Made by a program: the position numbers and the translations under genes. From Curvibacter sp. CHRR-16 (lineage in GTDB: Bacteria; Pseudomonadota; Gammaproteobacteria; Burkholderiales; Burkholderiaceae_C), in contig NZ_JAHCSH010000002.1 of assembly GCF_018474005.1 (NCBI RefSeq), forward strand, positions 372,001 through 436,000: DNA of 64,000 bases. Direction: 5' to 3'. This document shows positions 25,964 to 34,000 of this stretch, piece by piece. The number at the start of each line of letters is the position of its first letter. Position 1 is the first letter of the stretch. A model generated the notes under the pieces. That model had not been told where the DNA came from, did not search any database, and saw nothing but the letters and a program-made list of their open reading frames with translations.

Positions 25964-26935
25964 TCACGCCAAAACCTGTTGCCCCAAATAATCCCACAAA
26001 GCTTGGGCCGCACTCTTGCCGGCTGCAGCCTGTTTGCTGGCTACCTTGCCCTGAGGCTTGGAGCTGCTCTTGGCTTCGGGGCGCTCGCGGTAGGCGCGAA
26101 TGTCCATGGTGATTTGCAAATGCTGGGTCGGTGGGGTCAGTGCGCTCACCAGCTTGCCAGCGCTGAGTTCGCGAGCCACAGCGCTGTATGGCAAAAAGGC
26201 CACGCCATGCCCTTCAAGGGCCATGGCTTTGAGTCCTTCGGCCATATCGGTTTCATACACCCGATCAAAGTGTACGGGGGTATCAGCTTGTTTCAAGATG
26301 AGATCGACCATCATCCCCATGTAGGCCCCAGCGCTGTAGCCCAAATAAGGCAATGGCGCTCCTGCCCGGCCGGGAAGCACGTGCAGTGGCCGACCTTCGG
26401 CATCGGGACGCACATAGGGGGCCAGTGGCTCTTGGCCCAGCGTCACCATCTCGTAGCGCTCGGGATCTAGCTGCAAGGGCTGGGATGGGTGGTGGTAGGC
26501 AATCAACAGGTCGCAACTGCCTTCGACCAAGCGCATCACGGCATCGTGCACGTTTTGCGCAATAAGGCGGCTTTTGAAATGCCCAAAGTGCACCCGCAAA
26601 TCGGAGACCCACGCAGGAAAAAAGGTGAAAGCCAAAGTATGTGGCACAGCGAACTCCACCACATCCTGCGCCGTCACGTTGTGCCCGCGCAGCATGGCAC
26701 GGGTGGACTGCAGGGACTGCAGAATTTCCAAAGCTTGGTCATACAGGGTTTGGCCTGCTGCTGTCAGGCGAGTGGGGTAGCTACTTCGATCGACCAAATC
26801 CGTCCCTGCCCACGCCTCCAAAGACTGAATACGGCGTGAAAAAGCAGGCTGCGTCACATGACGCAACTGCGCTGAACGGCTGAAGCTGCGTGTTTCAGCC
26901 AAGGAAACAAAGTCCTCAAGCCATTTGGTTTCCAT
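25964..26935 (-). CDS. LysR family regulator, HypT-like
   Basis: A 323-residue LysR regulator. The N-terminus METKWLEDFVSLAETRSFS and RHVTQPAFSRRIQSLE matches the HypT (YjiE/QseD) group, whose E. coli member senses hypochlorite through methionine oxidation; GYSAGAYMGMM also fits that group. Near the C-terminus there is an extra Lys/Ser/Ala-rich stretch (about residues 280-310) that looks disordered and is not typical. It lies divergent from the CruF-MpaB fusion gene with repeated ATTGT/ACAAT half-sites between them, so that gene is a likely target. Sensing of an oxidant is inference only. Confidence 0.87.
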   Translation of the reverse strand: METKWLEDFVSLAETRSFSRSAQLRHVTQPAFSRRIQSLEAWAGTDLVDRSSYPTRLTAAGQTLYDQALEILQSLQSTRAMLRGHNVTAQDVVEFAVPHTLAFTFFPAWVSDLRVHFGHFKSRLIAQNVHDAVMRLVEGSCDLLIAYHHPSQPLQLDPERYEMVTLGQEPLAPYVRPDAEGRPLHVLPGRAGAPLPYLGYSAGAYMGMMVDLILKQADTPVHFDRVYETDMAEGLKAMALEGHGVAFLPYSAVARELSAGKLVSALTPPTQHLQITMDIRAYRERPEAKSSSKPQGKVASKQAAAGKSAAQALWDYLGQQVLA

Positions 26936-26970
26936 CGCGTGTCCTTCAATAAGTAGGAATCTTGGCGGCA

Positions 26971-27040
26971 GATTGTCTGTCTTTTTGCCAGAATGCTCGA
27001 TTGTGAAAGAAATGACAATCTAATCACCAATCTCACAATT
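26971..27040. promoter_or_regulatory. Cluster of GATTGT/ACAATC half-sites between divergent genes
   Basis: GATTGT occurs at 26971 and 26999, the inverse ACAATC at 27015-27020, and CACAATT near 27034. The pair at 26999-27004 and 27015-27020 makes a 22-bp dyad with a 10-bp spacer. Repeated dyad half-sites between a LysR gene and its divergent neighbour are typical operator architecture. Binding by the HypT-like protein is inferred from position. Confidence 0.45.
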
Positions 27041-27059
27041 TGTTCCAAGGGTTGATGCC

Positions 27060-29300
27060 ATGAAGCCTTCTGTATCGATTTTTGCGCGGCTGCTTTTCCT
27101 CGCCGCGGCGGTCTTTTTGATGGTGCAAGCCATCCAAAGCGGTCAGCCCATCACCATCGCGATGGTGGTTTGCTCGCTGATCATGTTTGCTGTCAGTTGG
27201 CACAACGCCAGCCAAACCATGGGTTCTAGCGCAGCACTCACCTTTGTAGTCACAGCAGGTCTGCTGGGTTGGTTTGCCGAGGAAATGGGGGCCACCAAAG
27301 GCTGGTTCTTTGGCAGCTACACCTACACCAATGTGCTGGGTTGGCAGCTAGGCCATGTGCCAGCCGTCATTCCCATGATGTGGTTTGCCCTGTGCTACGA
27401 GGCCTATGTGATCGTGAGCCTGATCGTGCGCCAACAGCCAGTTTGGCAGGCCAAAACCGGCTGGAGCAGTTTTTACATCGCACTGCTGTGCGGCATGGTG
27501 GTGACTTCGTTTGATCTGGGTGGTGATCCCTACATGGTGTACGTGATCAAGGCATGGATCATGACCAAGACTGATGGCGGCTGGTTTGGCGAAACGCTGC
27601 AAGGCTTTGTGGGCTGGATGTTGGTTTCCACCACCATCGTGACGGTGTTCAGCTGGCTGCAGCGCAACCAACCCTACCAACCAGCGCCCGACTTGCCTGT
27701 GTGGATGCCGCTGCTGCCTATTGGTCTGTACAGCTTTTCCATGGTGATCCAAATCTTCTCGGGCGATCCAATCGAAACCCGTGCCATTGCCGTGTTTGCC
27801 ATGGGCACACCCGTGCTGCTGGCTTTGGCTGGCTGGTGGCGCTGGAAGCAGCGTGTGCAAGCCGAACGCGCCCGCGCCAAAGTGCACACCGCAAGCGATG
27901 AAACTTTGCGGCAAATGCGCTTTGCCGCCGACCCCTTGGCCGACAACACCATTGCAGCCGTTGTGGGACTCACTCCTCTGGTACCCAACACCCCGCAAGC
28001 CGAGCAAGCTTGCAACCACTTGGCACAAGTAACACGCCAGTTTGCGCACTGGAACAGCAACGCCAGTCTGCACAATTGGAAGCCTGTAGGCCATTTGGAT
28101 CCGACCATCACCCAAGCCTTGCAAGACTATTTGCAGCAAGGCATGGCACTGCCCGCTTGGGCTGATACTGGCAAGATTCAACGTGCGGAACAAATATTTT
28201 TAGACCACAGCACACTGTCATGCCTGTCACTGTTTTGTGCCAGCTTGCCCGAGTGCTATGTACCCGAAGACTTGTCTACCGTACTGCACATTGCTGGTCA
28301 GTTAGAAGCCCATACCGAGCACCGCATTCGCAGCACGGCGGCCATGATCTTCCCTGTTATGTTCCCAGGAGGTCTGACCGACCCCAGTGGCAGCGGCATT
28401 GCCCAAATACTCAAGGTACGCCTGATCCACTCCACCATTCGCCACTTGATCCTGCGGGAAACACCCCAACAAGCCCTACAAACCGTGGCCACACAGTGGG
28501 CCGCTGGGCTGCAAGGCAGCATCGCCGCGCAGCAGAAACCGCTGCAAGCTAGCCTGTACCAGTCCTTGCTATTTAACGGCTGGCATTTGGGACGCGATGG
28601 CCTGCCCTGCAACCAAGAGGAGATGGCCTACACCCTGCTGACCTTCTCCTACGTGTTCTTGCGCACCTTGCGCCAGTTGGGGCAAGCATTGCCCCAAGCC
28701 GACGAAGAGGCTTACCTGCACTGCTGGAACGTCACGGGGCATTTGCTGGGCATTCGCGCCGAACTCATGGCCCACACCATGGAAGAAGCCCAGGTACTGT
28801 TTGACACGATGCAAGCACGCTGCGCTCCGGCTCGCATCAGCCCCGACCCTCGCCCCCCTCTGGCCAACGCCCTGATGCAAACCATGGCCAACGTGATCCC
28901 GTGGAAATTGGCCAAACCATGGCCAGTCCTGCTCACACGCCAATGGTGTGGCGAGGTGGCCGTGCAAGCCTTGGGCTTGAATGGGCCCACGCCTTTGCTT
29001 TCACGCATAGCGTTCAACACCGGCATGGGCTTGATCCGCTGCATAGACAGCCTCTTGGGATGCAGCCTCTCCGTCATGCTCACCCGCGTGGTGGGCTACC
29101 ACTTTATGGAGCACCTATTGCTTGACCAAACCCGGCCCTTGGTACTGCCAGAGCATCTGCTCAATCCGGTGCGACAATCGGTCGCTCAACTGGGCCAGTG
29201 CTCCCGTTCGGCCCACTGGCAAAACCGCTTAGAGCGGTGGCTTAGCAAGAAAATTGCTGCCAATGCACCGCTGTCTGCGCTGCGCCAATCCACGTCCTAG
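27060..29300 (+). CDS. Fusion: CruF-like carotenoid hydratase domain + MpaB/Lcp-like oxygenase domain
   Basis: A 746-residue two-part protein. Residues 1-265 form a polytopic membrane domain of the carotenoid-biosynthesis (CruF/bisanhydrobacterioruberin hydratase) family: EEMGATKGWFFGSYTY (74-89), VPAVIPMMWFALCYEA (100-115), GGDPYMV and WFGETLQGFVGWML (175-188). Residues 310-746 resemble the MpaB/DUF2236 oxygenase family, with NQEEMAYTLLTFSYVFLRTL (518-537) and AYLHCWNVTGHLLGI (551-565). Arg422, Thr426 and His457 are spaced like the heme-site residues of latex clearing protein. The hydratase family adds water to isoprenoid ends; Lcp-type enzymes cleave isoprenoid double bonds. The junction is within one open frame with no stop. 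Real activity and substrate are unknown. Confidence 0.8.
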   Translation: MKPSVSIFARLLFLAAAVFLMVQAIQSGQPITIAMVVCSLIMFAVSWHNASQTMGSSAALTFVVTAGLLGWFAEEMGATKGWFFGSYTYTNVLGWQLGHVPAVIPMMWFALCYEAYVIVSLIVRQQPVWQAKTGWSSFYIALLCGMVVTSFDLGGDPYMVYVIKAWIMTKTDGGWFGETLQGFVGWMLVSTTIVTVFSWLQRNQPYQPAPDLPVWMPLLPIGLYSFSMVIQIFSGDPIETRAIAVFAMGTPVLLALAGWWRWKQRVQAERARAKVHTASDETLRQMRFAADPLADNTIAAVVGLTPLVPNTPQAEQACNHLAQVTRQFAHWNSNASLHNWKPVGHLDPTITQALQDYLQQGMALPAWADTGKIQRAEQIFLDHSTLSCLSLFCASLPECYVPEDLSTVLHIAGQLEAHTEHRIRSTAAMIFPVMFPGGLTDPSGSGIAQILKVRLIHSTIRHLILRETPQQALQTVATQWAAGLQGSIAAQQKPLQASLYQSLLFNGWHLGRDGLPCNQEEMAYTLLTFSYVFLRTLRQLGQALPQADEEAYLHCWNVTGHLLGIRAELMAHTMEEAQVLFDTMQARCAPARISPDPRPPLANALMQTMANVIPWKLAKPWPVLLTRQWCGEVAVQALGLNGPTPLLSRIAFNTGMGLIRCIDSLLGCSLSVMLTRVVGYHFMEHLLLDQTRPLVLPEHLLNPVRQSVAQLGQCSRSAHWQNRLERWLSKKIAANAPLSALRQSTS

Positions 29301-29307
29301 CCCCACT

Positions 29308-31080
29308 ATGCTTTTACTCTTGCGCTCTGCACTGACTGCCTTGTGGTTGCTAATGTGCTTGTCCCCCACAGCCAGTGGGGCGCAAGAAGCGGTGCTATTG
29401 CAAGCAGACACCGCCAATGTGGCTGTATGGCCATGGGTTACCGTGCTGCCAGAGGAGGGGGAGCCCATCAGCATCCAAACGGTGATGGCATCCACAGCGC
29501 AATTCCAAAAGCCCACCTCGGCTTACCAAACACTGGGCATTGCGCGCCCGCCACTGGAGGACCAGCCAGTACAGTTTTATTGGCTGCACATCCCACTGCG
29601 CACCCACTTGTCGGTGCAAACGCCTTTTGTGCTGCATGTGGGCTTTCCTGTTTTGAATCTGCTGGATTTGTATGTGGTGCACCAAGGCGATGTGGAGCAA
29701 CGCTTTTTGCAAGGCAATTTGATGCCATTTAGCGAGCGGCCCATCGCCGTCGCCACCCATGCATTCAACATCAATCTAGAACCCAATAGCGACTACGACA
29801 TCTACCTGCGTGTGGGCTCCAGCGGCACATTCATCCTACCCATCAGCATAGAAAAGCCTGCCTATTTCCAGCGCATGCAGCAAAACGAGCTGCTGCTACA
29901 AGGTGTCATCAATGGACTGTGCTTGGCACTGCTGGTGTTTAGCGTGGGCAAATGGGTGTTGCTACGCGATAGTCTGTATTTCAAATACGTGCTGTTGATT
30001 TGCGGCATGGAGATGTTTTTCTTGGTGTTCCATGGCTTGGGCTCCCAGTATGTGTGGGATGGCAATGCATGGCTAGAAATCCACCTTGGACTCATTGGCA
30101 GTATGGTGGCCGCCACTGGCTCGCTGCTATTTAGCGAGCATTTGCTGCGCCCACCACAAGGCCGCCCCCACTGGGGGCTGAGCCTTTTTATGCTGGGCTG
30201 TGTTGTGTTCACTGCGCTGCTGTGCTTGCTCTATGGACTCAACATCATCAACACCGCCACAGGCACGAAAATAGCCAGTGCCTACGCCTTGATCCCGGTG
30301 TTGGTTGCCACCCCTTTGGCTTGGCGGCGCTGGCGGCGCGATGGTGAACGCTTGGGCTTGGTGTTCTTGGCCAACTTGGCCTTTTACACCGCCACAGCAG
30401 TGATCATGGCCCAGATCGTGCATGGCAAACTGGACGCCAATTTTTGGACGCTGCATTCGATGCAAATCGGCTCGCTGGTTGACATCTTGGTGTTCATGTT
30501 CATGCTGGGCATGCGCAGCAAAATGTCGCACAGCCAATTGCAACTGATTGAGAAAGACCAACAACTGCAAGACTCCACCTTGCTAACCGACTTGCACACG
30601 GGGTTGATGCTGCGCTCGGGTTTCATGCAACGTCTAGAAGTGACCTTGGCACAATCACACCACCGATTCCTGACGGCGGTTTACATCATCAATCCCGAAC
30701 TGATCGACTCCAGCAACGATGCCGATTGGTTGGCCGTGCAGCATGATGTACTGAGCGCAATCGGTATGCGACTCAAGAGCCAATTGCGTGGCAGTGATAC
30801 CGTCTGTCGCTGGGGAGAAAACAGCTTTGCGGTCATGGCCATTCAGTTGCGCAATCCAGAACAAGCGCTGGACATCGGCAACAAGCTGCTTCACTTGGTC
30901 GTAGAGCCGCTACAGCTAGGGCATTACGAGGTGTATTTGGGGGCCCGCATTGGCTATGCCTTGGCCCCAGTGGATGCCCACTTGGCTCTGGACTTGATGC
31001 GCATGGCCGATATCGCGGTGTACACCGGCACCCAGCACATCAACCAAATTCAACGTTACGCGGCCAGTGCTGCAGCATAA
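29308..31080 (+). CDS. 7TMR-DISM membrane protein with degenerate GGDEF domain
   Basis: A 590-residue signalling-type protein. A signal peptide (1-24) precedes a periplasmic 7TMR-DISM sensor domain (about 40-185), seven membrane helices (about 195-400), a short coiled linker and a C-terminal GGDEF-type fold (about 425-585). The active-site motif that should read RWGGDEF is RWGENSF (501-507), so diguanylate cyclase activity is unlikely; it may bind GTP or act as a scaffold. ATG 29308 lies 7 bases after the fusion gene's stop, so the two are likely co-transcribed and possibly functionally linked. The 3' end overlaps a convergent gene by 25 bases. Confidence 0.85.
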   Translation: MLLLLRSALTALWLLMCLSPTASGAQEAVLLQADTANVAVWPWVTVLPEEGEPISIQTVMASTAQFQKPTSAYQTLGIARPPLEDQPVQFYWLHIPLRTHLSVQTPFVLHVGFPVLNLLDLYVVHQGDVEQRFLQGNLMPFSERPIAVATHAFNINLEPNSDYDIYLRVGSSGTFILPISIEKPAYFQRMQQNELLLQGVINGLCLALLVFSVGKWVLLRDSLYFKYVLLICGMEMFFLVFHGLGSQYVWDGNAWLEIHLGLIGSMVAATGSLLFSEHLLRPPQGRPHWGLSLFMLGCVVFTALLCLLYGLNIINTATGTKIASAYALIPVLVATPLAWRRWRRDGERLGLVFLANLAFYTATAVIMAQIVHGKLDANFWTLHSMQIGSLVDILVFMFMLGMRSKMSHSQLQLIEKDQQLQDSTLLTDLHTGLMLRSGFMQRLEVTLAQSHHRFLTAVYIINPELIDSSNDADWLAVQHDVLSAIGMRLKSQLRGSDTVCRWGENSFAVMAIQLRNPEQALDIGNKLLHLVVEPLQLGHYEVYLGARIGYALAPVDAHLALDLMRMADIAVYTGTQHINQIQRYAASAAA

Positions 31081-31664
31081 GCAGAACGGGTAGCAGGGCT
31101 TACGCTGGCTACCACTTGGGCATAGCGCGTTTGGTGGCGCGCCATCAGGCGTGCCGAAGCAATCGACCTAGAGCGGCAAAACCAGTGGCAGGTGTGCTGC
31201 AAAAGCAGCAACTCGGCACAAGCCATATAGGCGCGCTCACGCTCACTGCGTCCAGTTTGGTTGTCTATGACTTGCCCCAAGCCTTTGGCATGCAATGCCA
31301 ACAACTCACGCGCATCCACCGTCAAGCCTGACAACCACTGCGTGGCGTACGGCAATGCCACCGGCACCCTACTGATGCGCCACACTGCCGCAGGTTGGGT
31401 AGCCACGTCAGCCGCCAATGCCGCGAGTTGCTGGCACAGCTTGTGTTCCAGCGGACGCAAATACGCCAATACCTGTTCACGCCGATCAGCCGCCGCCTCC
31501 CCCATCGCACGCAGGTAACCGTCCATGACGGTTTCCATGAGTTTTTCTATTTCATAGCGCCCCAAGGCTTGGCTCAGTTGCACGATGCGCTGGCGCTGCT
31601 CAAAGTTACGCGCCAACCACCACAGCGCGGCCAATCCAATCAACACAAAAAACCGCATATCCAT
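31056..31664 (-). CDS. Hypothetical membrane-anchored protein
   Basis: A 202-residue protein starting with a single hydrophobic helix (MRFFVLIGLAALWWLA) followed by a soluble helical body rich in Arg, Ala and Leu. I recognise no domain. It starts 8 bases after the stop of the Atm1-type ABC transporter gene and is presumably co-transcribed with it. The ATG at 31664 is used; a second ATG two codons later would work equally well. The convergent overlap with the 7TMR-DISM gene supports a real but short gene end. Confidence 0.65.
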   Translation of the reverse strand: MDMRFFVLIGLAALWWLARNFEQRQRIVQLSQALGRYEIEKLMETVMDGYLRAMGEAAADRREQVLAYLRPLEHKLCQQLAALAADVATQPAAVWRISRVPVALPYATQWLSGLTVDARELLALHAKGLGQVIDNQTGRSERERAYMACAELLLLQHTCHWFCRSRSIASARLMARHQTRYAQVVASVSPATRSAYAAALAA

Positions 31665-31671
31665 TTGTCCA

Positions 31672-33540
31672 TCAAACTGTCGTTGGGGAGTCCCCGCTTT
31701 GCTGCAACGCCCACATCTGGGCATAGCGTCCTTGGCGTTGCAGCAGTTCAGCATGCGTGCCACGCTCCAGCACACGACCATGCTCCAGCACCACGATTTC
31801 ATGCGCATCCACCACCGTAGACAAGCGGTGCGCAATCACCAGCGTGGTCTTATTGTGCGACACCTGCTGCAACTCAGACTGAATGGCGCGCTCATTGGCG
31901 CTGTCGAGCGCACTGGTCGCCTCGTCAAATATGAGAATGGGCGGGTTTTTCAGCAAGGTACGGGCAATGGCCACACGCTGCTTTTCACCACCACTGAGTT
32001 TGAGTCCTCGCTCGCCCACCCGCGTCTCGTAGCCTTGTGGCGTGCGGGCAATGAAGTCATGGATGTGCGCAGCCTTGGCCGCCGCCTCCACCTCGGCTTG
32101 CGTGGCTTTGGGGCGACCGTAGGCGATGTTGTAGGCCACCGTGTCGTTGAACAGCACGGTGTCTTGCGGCACGATGCCTATGGCTTGGCGCAAGCTGCTT
32201 TGCGTCACTTGGCGAATGTCTTGCCCCCCAATGCGGATGCTGCCGCTCTGCACGTCGTAGAAGCGAAACAGCAAGCGCGCCAAAGTGGACTTGCCTGAGC
32301 CACTGGGCCCCACCACTGCCACCGTCTTGCCAGCGGGAATGGTCAGACTCACACCGTGCAATACCGTGCGCTCGTGGCCGGTACGCTGGTCGTAGGCGAA
32401 CACCACGTTGTCAAACTCCACATCGGCCTGCGCCGCATCACTGTGCCGAGAGCCGATTTGCAATGGCAACGCATCGGGGGCATCGGCCACTTCTCGCTCA
32501 CACTCCAAGAGCACGAACATCTTGTCCAAGTCGGTCAGGCTTTGTTTGATTTCGCGGTACATCACACCTAGGAAATTGAGCGGTATGTAGAGCTGGATCA
32601 TGTAGGCATTGACCATGACCAAATCGCCCAAAGTCATGCGTCCATCGACAACACCTTGGGTCGCACGCCAGAGCATGACCACCAAGGCCACGGCGATGAT
32701 GCATTGCTGCCCGCTGTTGAGCAGCGACAACGTGCGCTGGCTCTTCACGGCGGCTTGGCGATAGCGCTCCAGGTTTTCGTCGTAGCGCTTGGCTTCAAAG
32801 GCTTCGTTGTTGAAGTACTTAACGGTTTCGTAGTTCAACAGCGAATCGATAGCTCGGCTGTGTGCGCTGCTATCGAGTTCGTTCATGCGCTTGCGAAACT
32901 GGGTGCGCCACTCCGTCACCGTCACAGTGAAAGTGATGTACACCACCAAAGCCAAGGCAGTGATCAGCACAAACCACCCATCAAACTGCACCCCCAAAAG
33001 GGTGAGTACCAGCACCACCTCAATCAAGGTCGGTCCGATGCTGTAGAGGGAGTAACTGATGAGCGAGTTCACGGCCCGTGTACCACGCTCGATGTCGCGC
33101 GTCATACCGCCCGTTTGGCGCTCTAAGTGAAAACGCAGGCTCAAGGCATGCAAATGCTCAAAAACCTGCAGCGTAATAGCACGCGAAGCACCCTCGGTGG
33201 CCTTGGCAAAGACCAGTTCACGCAACTCATTGAGCACAGAACTGCCCAAACGCAAAGCGCCATAACCCACCAGCAAGGCCACAGGCACTACCAACAAAGC
33301 CTGTGCGGCCCCTGCTGGCGTCGATAGGTTGGGATTCAATGCATCGATCATGTGCTTGAGCAACATGGGTACGCCCACATTGGCCAGCTTGGCTCCCAGC
33401 ATACAAGCCAGCGCGATCAACACGCGCCACTTGTACTGCCACAGATAGGGGAACAAGCGCTGCAAAGTGCGCCAGTCGCTACGGACAGGCCCTGTGGCCT
33501 GCGATGGTTCGGGAATGGGATCAGCAGCGTAACGGCGCAT
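31672..33540 (-). CDS. Atm1/HMT1-type ABC exporter (fused permease and ATPase)
   Basis: A 622-residue half-transporter that works as a homodimer. Residues about 30-330 hold six membrane helices; the nucleotide-binding domain has Walker A GPSGSGKST, signature LSGGEKQRV, Walker B ILIFDEATSALD and the H-loop VIAHRLST. The membrane part contains NYETVKYFNNE and DLDKMFVLLE, hallmarks of the Atm1/HMT1 subgroup, which exports glutathione-linked sulfur or metal conjugates. The start at 33540 (MRRYAADPIPEP) is preferred over an upstream TTG. It is divergent from a thioesterase gene with a 49-base gap. Confidence 0.93.
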   Translation of the reverse strand: MRRYAADPIPEPSQATGPVRSDWRTLQRLFPYLWQYKWRVLIALACMLGAKLANVGVPMLLKHMIDALNPNLSTPAGAAQALLVVPVALLVGYGALRLGSSVLNELRELVFAKATEGASRAITLQVFEHLHALSLRFHLERQTGGMTRDIERGTRAVNSLISYSLYSIGPTLIEVVLVLTLLGVQFDGWFVLITALALVVYITFTVTVTEWRTQFRKRMNELDSSAHSRAIDSLLNYETVKYFNNEAFEAKRYDENLERYRQAAVKSQRTLSLLNSGQQCIIAVALVVMLWRATQGVVDGRMTLGDLVMVNAYMIQLYIPLNFLGVMYREIKQSLTDLDKMFVLLECEREVADAPDALPLQIGSRHSDAAQADVEFDNVVFAYDQRTGHERTVLHGVSLTIPAGKTVAVVGPSGSGKSTLARLLFRFYDVQSGSIRIGGQDIRQVTQSSLRQAIGIVPQDTVLFNDTVAYNIAYGRPKATQAEVEAAAKAAHIHDFIARTPQGYETRVGERGLKLSGGEKQRVAIARTLLKNPPILIFDEATSALDSANERAIQSELQQVSHNKTTLVIAHRLSTVVDAHEIVVLEHGRVLERGTHAELLQRQGRYAQMWALQQSGDSPTTV

Positions 33541-33589
33541 ACAGGACAATAGAGTGAATTATTCAAACCAATCAAAACAGCATTGTCCT

Positions 33590-34000
33590 ATGACGGATCA
33601 CACTCCTATTTCTCCAGATCAAGTTCCCAGCGATGAAGAGCTGGTGCTCAAAGTTATTCCCATGCCATCGGACTGCAATGCCAACGGCGATATTTTTGGG
33701 GGTTGGCTCATGGCCCAAGTGGACTTGGCCGGTTCGGTGCTGCCCTATCGACACAGCCGCAGCCGCATGGTCACGGTGGCCGTCAAGGAATTGCTGTTTT
33801 TGCTGCCCGTGAAGTTGGGCGATTTGCTCAGCTTTTACGCCAAAGTCACCCGCGTGGGCCGCACTTCAGTGACCGTCAAAGTCAATGTGTACGCCGAACG
33901 CTTTTCCAACCAAGGCAAGTTCTACAAGGTGACCGAGGCCACCTTGAGCTACGTGGCCATCGACGACAACGGCCAGCCCAAGGTGATCACGCCTCAGTGA
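33590..34000 (+). CDS. Acyl-CoA thioesterase, YciA-like hotdog protein
   Basis: A 136-residue single-hotdog thioesterase. The catalytic segment NANGDIFGGWLMAQVDLAGS contains the Asn and Asp expected in the YciA/ACOT group, and the MVTVAVKELLFLLPVKLGD strand follows. These hexameric enzymes hydrolyse short- to long-chain acyl-CoA in the cytoplasm. ATG 33590 gives the normal family length; a longer in-frame start would run close to the divergent ABC gene. The last 7 bases overlap the end of the convergent peptide-transporter ATPase gene. Confidence 0.92.
   Translation: MTDHTPISPDQVPSDEELVLKVIPMPSDCNANGDIFGGWLMAQVDLAGSVLPYRHSRSRMVTVAVKELLFLLPVKLGDLLSFYAKVTRVGRTSVTVKVNVYAERFSNQGKFYKVTEATLSYVAIDDNGQPKVITPQ

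Noticed and set aside
29308..31080. Annotating the 7TMR-DISM protein as an active diguanylate cyclase
   Set aside because: The active-site motif is RWGENSF; the residues needed for metal binding and catalysis are missing.
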